From positions 5,694,902-5,758,901 of the forward strand of contig NC_087076.1 of the NCBI RefSeq assembly GCF_026151205.1: DNA of 64,000 nucleotides, written 5' to 3'. Numbering within the stretch: the first letter of the stretch is position 1; the number at the start of each line of letters is the position of its first letter. The DNA is from Bolinopsis microptera (taxonomy: Eukaryota > Ctenophora > Tentaculata > Lobata > Bolinopsidae). The notes below the pieces were generated by a model. That model saw nothing but the letters and a program-made list of their open reading frames with translations. It made no database searches and was not told the origin of the DNA. Positions 1-11,359 of the stretch are shown here, one piece after another. A program made the translations under genes and the position numbers.

Positions 1-2568
1 GGGTTCGTAGAATGTAATTCGCCCAAAAAAAAAACATATAATCCGCGTGTTAAGCTGTTAATAGTAGTCTCACCAAGTGGGAGCTACTGTGTAAACTACG
101 CAAACTAAGGCCATGCAGAATTAATGACTACATGGTCATCAAGTGGGTGCTCGCCTTCGTCTTTGTCAAGGAATTTAAAGAAAATTAAAGGAATATTTTA
201 ACCTGTTTAAAAAAAGTACAGAGATTTAAGGCCATGCAGACTTACCACTGCATGGTCGTCAAAATCTTTCGGCCAGTTCTGCATACAGCCGCCTTTTTCA
301 TTAAACTAACGGCGATCTATATAATTTAGTAGTGTTATTGGTGTTTTATGGTAAAATGTAAGAATGTCCGCAGTTGTTTAACCACGGACACATCACGCCT
401 ATTTAAGTCTAGTTGCAAATAATGGCCGTAAAATATTCGGATAAATAATGTAAAAATTCCGCGTTAATCAGTAGGCTGGCATTTGACACAGTGCTTTGTC
501 TCTTTGATTGAGACGGGTTCGACGTGATGAATATTGATTTATGAGTAAAATAAAAATAGTGGAGTGAGCTGAGCGTGAGTGAATTAATAAGTTTGGCTTA
601 AGCTGGTCCACTCGGTAACCGTGGTTTGTATTGGTGCCGTTAATTTGAATATGAGCCATATTCGATCTCAGAATTTTTTGTGTAGTTACTTTAAAATGCT
701 GGCATTCTGGGGCGTTACAAAAGGTTTGCCTATGGCCTCTCTTTTGCACATACGACAAAATGTGCCTTCCCAGCAGTAACCACGTAGCCTGGCCTTTGGT
801 TACCATAGTGTATCAACTCTCGCTTCATTACACATACAATTATTATCAGAAATTATTGTCGTCAAAAAAAACTGAATAATTGGAAAATTCAATCACATTG
901 GCCTTCGCCCTGTATTAAAATGTTGCTTTCTTTCTAGAAAGTTCGATTTCGCCATATATGGGCGTGGAACATTTTATAAACTTATAAAATTAGCCTCGAT
1001 GCTACTGCCTACATAACTTAAAATATTAAATTAACATACTTGTAACGATGAGTTGTGATGTGGATAATATATTGACGCAATTACTGACCAGCACGGTAAC
1101 ACACAACTTATACAGTACAGTTACTCCTCAGGGCTCTATTTCTTAGTTACTGATTTAGTAACGCCATGTATGGCCCGTTATATTTCATTATGTTCTATCA
1201 TATTTCGCCAAAAATTTTCCGCCAGAAGTAGCACATTTAGCTTACAATTCGTTACTTAGTTACTAATTTAGTAACGCCATGTATGGCCCGTTATATTTCA
1301 TTATGTTCTATCACATTTCGCCAAAAATTTTCCGCCAAAAGTAGCACATTTAGCTTACAATTCTTTACTAGTGCAAACTGAGCGCTTTTATGGAACGACA
1401 ACTCTTACCTTGGTGGCCTGCAATGCCTCTTCTTGGGAGTTGTCCTCTTCTTATCCACTTTGTCGCCGTAATGTGGAGTAGAGATCTTTTGAGTTTGTCT
1501 TGTCTTGCTTCTGAGGTATTCTCTCTGTCCTTCTCGGAGTTCGTCAGAGAGATAGCCGTCTGTAGGATTCGTCTTCCTTGATTGTCTTAACTCGTTACTG
1601 TTTGGGAAAGTTCTTTTAGAATCAGAGTCTCGTTTCAGTCTCCAATTTGTAGGAACCTCCCGTGGGAGTAACTACTAACTAGTCACTAGGTCTACGCAAT
1701 TTATAGGGCTCCATCCTATAAGAACCAGTATAGGATCTAACTACGCCTGGTATATAGTACTGACTACAAGTCTTAATAACTTGCGGTCTAACTACTAGTA
1801 GCTAGAGCGCTCTAATGATGACTAGCTTGAGGGTCTTCGGGATCGATAGTCTCCACCAGTATGGTGTTACTCTAATTCGCCAAGAACTTGTATCCTCCTT
1901 AGGATGAGTGGGAGGGGTGGACAGTTGAAGAGCTGGTTCTCTAATCTGCATATCGCCACCGCAGCTTAAAGAGTCGACTTCCCTCAACAAGTCCGGAGAT
2001 GAGTCTGATCGCTGGCCGGAGATGAGTCTGATCATCTTCAGTCGCACGGAGGCAGAATCAGGGCGTCATCTTAGGGATAAGGGCAGGAACAGAGTAGAAG
2101 TGAAGGGATCCAGAGGGTCAGTGTCGGAACGATCGGAGGCCGAGTGACCAACTCGAAGTTGGAATAATGGAACTGAGTAGAAGTGGGGAGAAGTCCAGGT
2201 CGTCATCTCGAATAGTCTCCCAGGTTCTGTTAATTTACCGTTTAGACTCAGAGGTCCGCTAATTAATTGGTCGTATCAGCTCGGTTTGTCTCGTCCTGTC
2301 CCGGTGCACTGAAATATGAGATTTCGCCGTCAGGACACCGGTTCGGGGGCTCCGTGATTGGTTGCTATTCGTACGGTTGCTACGGTGATTGGCGCGCTCC
2401 ACAGTTTGATGGGAGCCTCATTACTGCAACTCTTAATGAGTTTTCATTCGCTCCTAGGCAGGTGTCCCGTCCGGTCCATCACGGTATGAACTAGGTATGA
2501 AGTGTAAGTGTCAACTCCCAGTGCTCAGTTATTAACTGAGCGACAAAAAGAATAGGGGGCCGAGGTTC
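1..2568. other. Region without a recognisable gene
   Basis: No open frame here resembles a known protein and I see no splice-consistent exon series. The stretch holds one 111-bp tandem duplication (listed separately) and a segment at about 1630-1800 dense in short CTA/TAG words such as CTAACTAC and ACTAGT. A 22-bp phrase beginning CCGGAGATGAGTCTGATC occurs twice around 1994-2035. GC is higher at 1900-2500 than before it. It could be old transposon sequence, but I cannot name a family. Confidence 0.5.
1143..1364. repeat. Tandem duplication, 111-bp unit, two copies
   Basis: The block starting TTAGTTACTGATTTAGTAAC at 1143 recurs at about 1254 with few differences. Both copies run through a shared CGCCATGTATGGCCCG segment to a shared CATTTAGCTTACAATTC end. 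No coding content is visible. Confidence 0.85.
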
Positions 2569-2984
2569 TTACAATCTATTCAGGTCGACCTTAAATTTCT
2601 GCTCTATCTCTTTTCCGTTGATAGTCAGTACATAATACTTTTCAGTTACCAGCACATATATTTCGTTTTCTCTCGTTAAATCAGGCAAGTTTGCTTCAAA
2701 TCCTTCTGCCCATTGATATTTGCTTATTTTCGAAGATACAATTAGCTTTCTGTATCTGTTTTTATTGTGAAGTCGAAAGTCGAGATGATACATGCTGTAG
2801 TCATCGTTGTCCACAAGGTTAAATGTGAATCCACATCCTTTTCCATAATCTCCAGTGAATAGAGCATGAATGTAGAAGGTCGAGGAAACTTCCAACACCA
2901 TATCAGTTGTAAAGATTTGCTTTCTATGAATGTCCGAATAGTTGTATTCCTTTAATTCAAAATTGGCAAACTTTTCGCGGCGCT
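2569..2984 (-). CDS. Galectin-like terminal exon
   Basis: This exon gives about 138 residues ending at a TAG stop. Counting from the Met at 2994, the carbohydrate-binding signature of galectins is partly kept: His70 in YHLDFR with Arg74, then LIVSSKI where galectins have V-x-N, then QWAEGFE with Trp95, and a late INGKEI strand where galectins carry VNG. That order and spacing match the beta-sandwich of family Gal-bind_lectin. The usual Asn is Ser and the W-x-x-E-x-R motif is changed, so sugar binding may be altered or lost. The ATG at 2994 lies just outside a good acceptor (GATTTCAG before AGCGCC), so I read it as an internal boundary: a last exon entered in phase 1, not a single-exon gene. 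No signal peptide is visible here. The nearest upstream exon on this strand that fits the phase is the CCP exon at 24123-24320, across the giant transposon. Confidence 0.65.
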
Positions 2985-3093
2985 CTGAAATCATTCAAAA
3001 GTATTAAATTAAGAGGCCAAAATATGAATATAAGATGTATCAAATAACACATATTATCACACTTTCGAGCCAAATTTGGCAGGAAAGCAGAAT

Positions 3094-3150
3094 TGATATT
3101 ACATGCCCCGATGGGGAGCACTGGCTCTCACCCGGGGGCATGAAATATCA
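3094..3150. repeat. Imperfect hairpin
   Basis: TGATATTACATGCCCC at about 3094 pairs with GGGGGCATGAAATATCA ending at 3150, with one mismatch or bulge and a loop of about 24 bases. A piece just upstream (CCAAATTTGGCaGGAAAGCAGAAT, near 3070) recurs near 23650 in inverted form, so this may be a dispersed inverted-repeat family. Confidence 0.5.
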
Positions 3151-3226
3151 ATCAGTTGCTCAGAGAGAGCCCGACATTCCCATAGGAACAAGGAGCCCAC
3201 ACTCAACAACTGTTCTACTACTGTGA

Positions 3227-4281
3227 GGTACTGATTTAAATAAAGATTTAAATCAACAACCTGAAGTAGTCTATGACCGTAAATGCAATGATCAGATTAA
3301 CTTTCCAGTATTAGGAAAAATATGTAAATATAGTTAGTTTTTAAAACATTTCCTTGCGTTTGAGATGTGTTAAGCGAAATAAAATTTTTTGTTGTAAAAC
3401 TTTTTCAAGCTGTTGCTTTTTTACTGCACTTCATAGTTCAAAGCCTAATTAGGCTTCGGATGATGAAACAAAGTAAAAACTCCCTGGCTTGTACGAGCTT
3501 TAAGTGACTTAAGATTACTGAAAACGAGATCAAAGTTTACAAGCAGACTTGAAAGTTGAAAGTTGCACAAAGTTTTGGTACTTGTCAGCGATACAATCAA
3601 TCAGGCTAATTAATTTCCTTAATCGCTTACTTGAAATTAAAAAGGAAGTGTCAGAACAAACTACAGTCGCCCTCACAAAAAATAGTAAACACTAAACGAT
3701 GTTTGATTAATTCGAACGAAGAAAACGCACAAAACAAGAATCTATTAAGTCAAGAGTTACTTTCATAAACAATACTAAAGAGTACGGATGTCTGCTCTTG
3801 ATATTAAAACAATCTAGAGTTGTATTGAAGAGATACATTATATTAGTACGGCTGTTCTGATAATTTCTAGTGAAGCAAATGTTGTACCCTCGTATATTGA
3901 CGTGTAACTTCGCGTGTAACTAGGATATTTACAGCGGAATCTCAGGATTGTTATGTGTTTACCTTACTAAATACCTGTCAAGCAATGTTTACTTGGGAAT
4001 CTTGTGGAGATTGTTTAGTTTCGGGATTAGGTTTTCCTTACCTCTTAATTAGGTTCACCACCCTTGAGGGGCTTTATTGGGTTTACTATCGTGTCACGTG
4101 AGCCTATTGGGTCACGTGATTAGGTCCTTATAGACCGCTTCCTTGTTGTATTCGGGGCCTTTTCGGTTCCACGTATTGTCATTCGGATTAGAATTATAAC
4201 TGAGTATCACTTGTACTAAGACTAGTAAGGTCGAGTTAACTTACTTTACAAATAATGGCAAGATGAATATAAGCAGACTAT
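3227..4281. other. AT-rich intergenic or intronic stretch, no gene seen
   Basis: About 1 kb of AT-rich DNA up to the left end of the giant transposon. I see no open frame of note. Two CACGTG-centred words (GTCACGTGA, near 4093 and 4112) lie 19 bases apart; without promoter evidence I do not assign them a function. Confidence 0.45.
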
Positions 4282-5646
4282 AGATGTGGATACTGGTGGG
4301 GAGGTGAAACACATTTGTTTACTTTAATAGTAAGCACCTGTTCAGCGGGTTGAGGAGGTGAAACACATTTGTTTACATTTTTAGGGTAAGCACATGTTCA
4401 GCGGGTTGAAGAGATGATACACATTTTGTATTATAGAAGGCTTGTAACACTTGTAACGCTTTCTTGTTACCCCCCTTTGAGGGCCCCGAATTATTTTCTG
4501 AACGAAAGCTCAAAAATAACCGAGAAATCGACCTTCTTATTAACTCATTTTGATGACTGTTTCTGACCTAAAATTGCACGAAAAATCGATTTAGCTAGGT
4601 TTCAGAACCTATAAACACTTCCTTATCCCTCAAAATTGATGTTTTATAGTTGATACGAGCAACAAGCAACATATGTTTTGATCCTTCGGTTCTACAGCTC
4701 TTGACCTAGGCAGTTAAGCTGAACCCGACAGATCGAGGCAATCCTCACCTTAACTGATCAAACTGGTACTAACACAATTTTCAGATATAAATGTTCTTTG
4801 CGATACGTTTATTGCAGCTTTGCAACTTGAGTGAAGACCAGAGTACGAAAACACACAGCAGGTAAGTAACTCACTTTTGGTGACTGTTCCTCACGAACAT
4901 TCTGATCCTGCAACATATGAACAGCTAGGGAGATCGTCTCCTTAACAAATCGGACAGGTACTATCACAATTTCCAGAGCACAGCATGATAACAAAGTCAA
5001 AAGAAACACAACGAAGGTAGGTTACCAACACCACAATATAACAATTATACTAACAACTGAATTAAATTTATTCTGACGACGGGCAGCCCTGATGTGCTCC
5101 GTCATCCTCAACGAGCGACCACTTGTAATAGAGGTGTTATGTCATGTGACACCGATCCGTCCAATCACAAACAGGACGAGTCAGCAGATCGATATCGTGT
5201 GTTTACTTTCCTTATCTTTATTTGACCCTCTGTTCACATTGTTATCTCTACCACATCTCGGCTCGGCAAGGTCCGCGTGCAATATCTGCACCGCGGTAAA
5301 CACGCCATGATTACGTCATGAACTTGAAATAGTGTGATTGTTGTACTTATATAACCGTGCCCATTGCCCACGTACAATACAAACTGTTGGGGGGGGGGGG
5401 GGGGGGGTTTAAGATAAACAACCGATCTTGATAGTGTGTTGTTCGCTCCTCCAACTGACTGTGATGCTAACTGTTCAATCAGGAACGGAACATTAACATT
5501 GTTTAGTTATAGCATGTTTCGGTTTAGTTGTCCAATTGCGTATTATTAAAAACATTTACTCTAATATGAGGTCGCGATTGTGAACTGAGTGAGATCCAAA
5601 TGATGAACTGTGCTTTAAGTTTACACCAACTGGAACCAAAGGAATA
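4282..5646 (+). repeat. Left terminal inverted repeat of the giant transposon
   Basis: This 1365-bp arm matches the reverse complement of 19746-21111 almost base for base. It ends at the inner word TGGAACCAAAGGAATA. It contains a run of about 18 G (5390-5407) matched by a C run in the other arm. Two open frames of 66 and 72 codons (4809-5009 minus, 5092-5310 plus) are repeated identically in the right arm; I see no domain in them and take them as by-products of arm identity. Confidence 0.95.
4310..4440. repeat. Subterminal tandem repeats at the transposon end
   Basis: A unit of about 56-60 bp, GAGGTGAAACACATTTGTTT followed by a TAAGCAC(C/A)TGTTCAGCGGGTTGA tail, occurs twice and then as a partial third copy (GAGATGATACACATTTTGTA). 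The mirror set is at about 20950-21095. Repeats just inside the ends of DNA transposons are commonly transposase-binding sites; that role here is inferred. Confidence 0.7.
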
Positions 5647-5884
5647 TACCCATGAGTGCTCCCTAACTTAACTTGGACGGTAAGTGTTTGACAATAAAAA
5701 CTAGGACACGAATTCTCTGACAAGAAATGTTAGCAGGTTTAAATAAAATATACCTGCAATTAGCATGAGCAGGTTTAAATAAAATATACCTGCAATTAGC
5801 AGGTTTAAATAAAATATACCTCCAACTGACTGTGGTGCTTATCGTCCAGTCAGGAACAGAATAATAACATAATTTTTTATTTAT

Positions 5885-8192
5885 TCAAGTAGCCCTGGTC
5901 ATTTTTAAAAAATCGTTGTCGACCTCCCTTAAAAAAACAGGGTTCAAATTGACCAGTTGGGCACACACGAATGCGATGTCGCTCAGATAAGGCAACATCT
6001 TCGCCACAACTTTGTTTCCCAAAATCTTGTACCGCTTCAGATAGCCAATCGAGCGTTCCACGTGGATGCGGGCGATGCTGACTTTCCTGCTGGCTGCTAC
6101 TTCTTCCGGCGTGAACTGAGTCTTGCCCCACATCCCCGCTGGGATGTTTAGTGTAACTCCTGAAATTTAATTCGCTTTTTATTCCGCTTATTCTTAACTA
6201 ACCGGACGATGATTAATCACTCTACACACAACTAGACTGTTACGTGACGTTTCAACACGTTTTCTAGCTGGCTCTGAAACCTTAACCACCCAGAATGATC
6301 CTAACCCTAACACAAACCCGATTTCTAACTTAAGCGTATGCTGAAACCTTAACGAGAAATTAGAAACCATAGGTCATAGCACGTTATCTCGCAAGAGGAG
6401 CATCATTTGGGTGATTCGCAATCAGCATACAAAATATAAATACTACGATTTAAGTTGGTTTTAACTGTTAGTGTTATAGGGGCCCGTTCAGAAAAATCTC
6501 ATATTTCGAATGTAGCACGGTTGGAACTAACCTTCGGGCAAAATGTCATGAATGAGGAACCCCTTGTCAGCCATCACGTTGTCACCAACAGTCAGCTTCT
6601 GCAGTATGTCACTATCCACTACAATTTCCTTGTCGGTTGTGCCACCAGGGTAACAGCGGCTGACATATGTGATTACCCCACTGGGTGCAATTCCAATCAG
6701 TAACTTAGCTGTGTGCGTAGCTGGAGATGGAACAGAACGATTATGCAGGGGAAATTGTATGAGGTACGATAGCAGAAGATCTGTAATTTACGTTGCAGGT
6801 TCAGCATTATTGAAAGGTATGATCGACTGAACTTACACTTATAATGGCTGTAACATCTGGCGCCCGACTCAATGTTGGACGGAGCTTCAATTTGGACCTG
6901 TGGATTGTAGGAATTTTCAATTGCTACAGCTGCAATAACAAAATGAAATTTTGAACATCACAATTCGCACCCCGCCGTAATTGTACTGCTATAAGAACAC
7001 CAATTCACTGGTCACGTTCAAAGCGAAATATTGCGTCAACTTATCTGCTGTGACTTTCATAATTTTTTCTGAGCTCTAAAGTTGTAGCTGCTCATTCGGT
7101 TCTGGTAATGGACTCAAATCATACCTCGGTACAGTCAATCACTATCCTAGTGTTGGGGTGGGAAGCGAAGCATGCGGGCATGGCTTTCTGGCACTTCGCT
7201 AGTGACGGTAGATTGTCGCCAACCAGGGTCTTGAATTTGTTGACCATGATATCCAGCCAGGACCTCCATATCGATGTTATCTGTGATCTCGATACCTGAA
7301 TTTACCTGCATTTAGCTTCGTTGCAATATACTAGGAAAAAAGTTTTAAAGCCGTCCCTAGAACAGCTGCATCTATTTCTAACTCTTTTTTGAAAATGTGA
7401 GAAGTCAAAAATCAACATTTGAAAGGTCAACTGTTGTTACCCAAACTACCGCTGTTGCTACTAAAAATCTTACCTGAAAATCGACAGCTAAAATATCATC
7501 AGGAAGATTAACTCGCAGTTTCTTCAACGTGATGAGCAGTTGGTCCTCGTACAGGAGGGTCGAATGTTTGTTGCCAGTAACGGCGTAGGTGAGGGAGGTT
7601 TGGGTGCGATAAGACCGGAGGAACTTCAGCAAGGCAAGAAATACCTCTCCATTAGGTAATCCAGTGTATTGGTGAACCTGGGTAAATATTTCATATGCGG
7701 TAACGATTGGGACAACTTTACATAAGATGACGTGAGGAGTAATGATTGTGGACACTTAGTGATTTGTCGAAGTCATGACATTGATTTTAGAATAGTAATG
7801 AAATGTAGGAGTCTGGGATAGTTCTAAAATCGGGTACAACAGTTTGACTCAATTACGATGACAAAGAGCACAAACCATTCGCGCAGAATTCTTTATGGTG
7901 GCGAATCTGATTCCCTCCAGAAGAGAGTTCTTATACCGCTGTTGGTGGGTGTCGCATACTCTCGAGTCACTAGTAATCCATGCCCTGAAAGAGGTTACAG
8001 TTTGAGTTGTGTTCTATATAATGGTATTTATGATGATTGCAGGTGTAACTACAAGGGTCCAAGAATGTACGAATATGAAAACTGTTATGAGCAATCAACT
8101 AACGCGGGGTATGTTAGCTTGACCGATTCAAGGGCTCTTTTTGGTATCCTTCGTCTCCCAAACGTAGTACATCCAGGAATTGAACATTTCAT
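5885..8192 (-). CDS. THAP-DDE_Tnp_4 transposase (multi-exon)
   Basis: Exons in coding order, read from AG/GT borders: 8124-8192, 7876-7984, 7474-7677, 7125-7295, 6837-6897, 6532-6720 and 5885-6159. The first begins MKCSIPGC, the N-terminal pair of a THAP zinc module, and the second carries SRVCDTH, its C-x2-H end. A middle THAP exon between them is needed by phase and was not found. The 7474 exon has YTGLPNGEVF and then LLYEDQLLITLKKLR, the helix-turn-helix that precedes DDE_Tnp_4. Catalytic landmarks follow: RIVIDCTE (first Asp), YPGGTTDKEIV and GDNVMADKGF (second Asp region), and ARIHVERSIGYLK (Glu region). From 7876 onward every junction keeps frame: phases 0, 0, 0, 1 and 1. No internal stop is seen in those exons, so the gene looks intact. 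It would cut and rejoin the element ends in the nucleus. Confidence 0.85.
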
Positions 8193-8425
8193 AATCTTGT
8201 TAATGTAAAAGTTAGTATATAAAACTTGCAACAAGTTGACGTAGAAGTGCTGCACGTGCAATGTGCATATAATTAGATCGAGGAGCAGCGGTTCTGTATC
8301 AAAGCTGTTACAATTGATATGACTGGGCAGTTCGGCAAATTTAAAAATTAGTCGGCATCTACACTTTCCTTATTCAGCAAATGTATTCGAATAAAGTTTG
8401 AGACAAGCAATATTATATCATAATG

Positions 8426-10576
8426 TTATTTATATTTACAGCTACTTTCATGTCTGTTTTTTGCATTACTGACATTAAATTCCATACCACAGTGAGTACA
8501 GGAGTACGGTTTTGCTCCTGTGTGAACTCTCATATGCACTGTGAGATTACTGTTTCTAGTAAACCGCTTACCACACACATCACACTTGTGTGCTCTCTCT
8601 CTGGTGTGCATCAGAATATGCTCTTTAAGTGTGTCTGCCCGTACAAACCGTCTCCCACAATACCTACACTTGAACTCATCATCGCCATGTGTTAGCTTGT
8701 GTTTCTTAAGAACATCAGGTTTGTTGAAAGACATAGGACACACATCACATCTGTATTGTAGCAGTGCATGCTCTGAACTGATATGATCATACAGTTCCTG
8801 TTCAGAGGATGTCTTAACACCGCACGCATGATACTGACAATTGTGTGTCTTGTTCGTGTGGTTATGGTAGATGTGAGTAGTGAGGGTATTTTTCTGAACA
8901 GTAGTATAGTCACAATGTGTACACTTGTACTGCTTATCCCCCGTGTGTGTTAGAATATGACGGGTGAGGTGGTGCTGATGATCAGTCCTATATTGGCAGT
9001 AAGGACAGGCGAGTCTCGCTACTTCATCGTGTACTGTTCTAATGTGTCTTGTTAGATCACTCCTCCAACCAAACATGTTCCCGCACGTGTCACACTTGTG
9101 TCCTTTCTCTTTCCCCTTTCTTGATACTCCTTGAGTCGTCCCACATTTGTGTCTCTCCAGCTCTAGCTGCGTCTTAAACAGCTTCAAACAACCGGTTGCA
9201 GTGCAATGATATTGTTGACCTGTATTTAAATAAAGTAAGGAACTATCTAGTAATATCGCACGGCCTCGTGCACAAAGGTATAAAATTGCGATAACTATAT
9301 CAATGATCTGACCATTACCGACTCCTTTTTCCTTCAATGTTACTAGACTCTAGAGATTGTTCTCACCATGTTCTAGATCGTGGTGTACACCGCTACAAGA
9401 AGGTAAGTTGTCATCAGATTCAGGTTTTCTGACACACTCTTTGGTTTGTGGTATGTTACTTTTGTTAGTACTTTCTATGGTATTGTCGCCATCATCATCT
9501 AGAACAATAATTCTATCCCTGTCTTTGAGAACATTCTTCACCTTTTTTTTATACCTGCGAGATAAAAAATTAGCATGTTAGCAATCCTAAAAGTACAGTT
9601 AGCACCACGCGATCAACTACAATTGCGGAACATATGCTGCAAATTATCGGTTAAATGAAGCCATTACAGTATGTTTAAAGAAAACTTTTAATACGAACTA
9701 GGACATCAAAGTATCAAAACTCACTCCTCATGCGTCATGTTATGATAGTTATCATACAACTCAAGTGCTCGATCAAGACAAGTATCTGTTTGATCCTTGT
9801 TTATTCTACCAAACTTAAACCGTTCCTCATCATCGTCAGGTACATCCTTGCTCCTGTCTGATATAAGTTCATTGTAGAGATCAGGGGGCAGCTCAATTCT
9901 CTCGATCTCCTCATCAGAGGACTCTCCGTTCTCCCTGAAAAGTAGTACCCATTGAACATATCATAACACATTGCTAAGTTCAAAATTTAAATAGAATTTG
10001 GACTCTGACAAATATTTATGCAAATAAGGAACACAAGTTAAAGCTCCAAAACATGATTATGGTAAAGTGTTAAGTTATCCAGTAAGATTATATAAGTAGA
10101 CAGTGTTACTAACATGTCCTCCACGAATTTCTCCCAGCCACCAGGATAAGTCTCACAAGTAATTTTATAGAACTCCTCATCCGGCATAAGATAGCCTATG
10201 TCAGCCTCACATATTTCATGTGTTAACTCAGGGTTTTCTGCGATCAGTTTACACACATCTACAGGACCATCTCTGAGATGAGAGGTTAGATTCTTGTTGA
10301 CAAATAGATCTTTTAATGCTGGTACAGACTCAAGTTCTGAGTGTAGGAACATCTCTAGATCTTCTACTTCAGGAGTTTCAGCTTCTTCGTTAACAGAGTA
10401 CTGGTTAACTTTTTGTTCGTCTGTACATTCTGCAAAATCCGATTCACCATTTACATTCTTGTTCCTCGTTTCAGGAGCACTGTCCGTATCACTGTCAGAG
10501 GGGTATCTGGGATCAGCCTTAACAAATTCCTCCAGTTTTATTAATCCATCTTCATACCGATTCAGCAACATCTCAT
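8426..10576 (-). CDS. C2H2 zinc-finger protein of the transposon (nine fingers)
   Basis: The last exon, 8426-9219, encodes nine C2H2-type fingers in about 264 residues. Examples are HKCDTCGNMFGWRSDLTRHI, YRCDVCPMSFNKPDVLKKH and HKCDVCGKRFTRNSNLTVHM; the first and last fingers end in a Cys instead of His. Upstream exons joined in phase are 9367-9554 (lysine-rich start, then an acidic segment with VLDDDGDN), about 9727-9936 (acidic, LPPDLYNELISDRSKDVPDD) and 10114-10576 (acidic, Ser/Asp-rich, then a folded-looking LPDEEF-YPGGWEKFVEDM tail). A possible further exon, 10741-10940 (RYCGGVCEHSLRRYKRIRDN), is open but its phase does not fit the 10576 exon directly. Nine fingers suggest DNA binding, perhaps of the element ends. 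It could be captured host sequence or a standard gene of this transposon group. Confidence 0.75.
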
Positions 10577-10740
10577 CTGAATTGTGAGCTAATGGTTAAG
10601 ATACCTGAATAAGATTTTTAAAACCTTGCACACTTGCACTCTTTACCACTCACCGACTTCCAGAGAATATTCTTATTGGCTGCGTCAGACACACACATAA
10701 ACACAAACACATTTATTGGGATTATTAGTATAGATTAGAC

Positions 10741-10940
10741 CTACATTGTGAGTAAGCTGTGGTGTGTTCCTCCCATTCTTCAGTCCGGTAACCTTCCAGT
10801 GGTGCATCTACTGTCATCAAACCCAGTTCCACTAACTTATCTCTGTTGTCTCTTATTCTCTTGTATCTTCTGAGACTGTGTTCACACACACCTCCACAGT
10901 ACCTAGTCCCTTCAAACACCTTCCACAGTGACATATGTTC
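10741..10940 (-). CDS. Possible exon, family unknown
   Basis: Open minus-strand segment of about 66 codons including FEGTRYCGGVCEHSLRRYK, RDKLVELGLMTVDAPLEGY and EEWEEHTTAYSQC. It ends at a possible donor (AATGTAG before GTCTAA). The Cys and basic pattern looks coding, but I recognise no domain. It could be the 5' exon of the zinc-finger gene, needing a small unfound exon to fix phase, or belong to the nuclease gene upstream. Confidence 0.4.
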
Positions 10941-11359
10941 TAAATATAACAAACTTGGTTTAGTTGAACTTTAAAAGATCAGTTAGGAATGAAAGTTAGT
11001 TAATGCAATTTGTGTCTTTTACAATTATAGTGCTATGTGATATCCTCACCAAACGATGTGACCAGTGGCAACTGTACATATATTAGAAATAGCACTCTTC
11101 CTTGTATGTTTTGCGTAAAGCGATTGTGTGCACAGGTAAACTGTGGCCGGGATTACAATATATCAGTTAAAAAGTTGATGTCGTGCAGGCCTCGTTGAAA
11201 TTAGAATGGCACTAAAAGGAATGTGCTCCTCAAGCAGTCGTCGTTTGTACGGAAATTGGTCTGACGTTTGAGACAGCTCTCTCAACCCCCCTCCCCCCAC
11301 CAAATGTTCACAAATTAAAGTATTAAAGTCCGTGGCTGGTGCAGAGTCTGGTGCAAATA

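Noticed and set aside
4809..5310. 66- and 72-codon frames repeated identically in both transposon arms
   Set aside because: Identity follows from the near-identical arms; neither has a domain, and start context and composition give no coding support.
6299..6313. Telomere-like CTAACCCTAAC
   Set aside because: Only about two repeats within an intron of the transposase gene; not a telomere tract.
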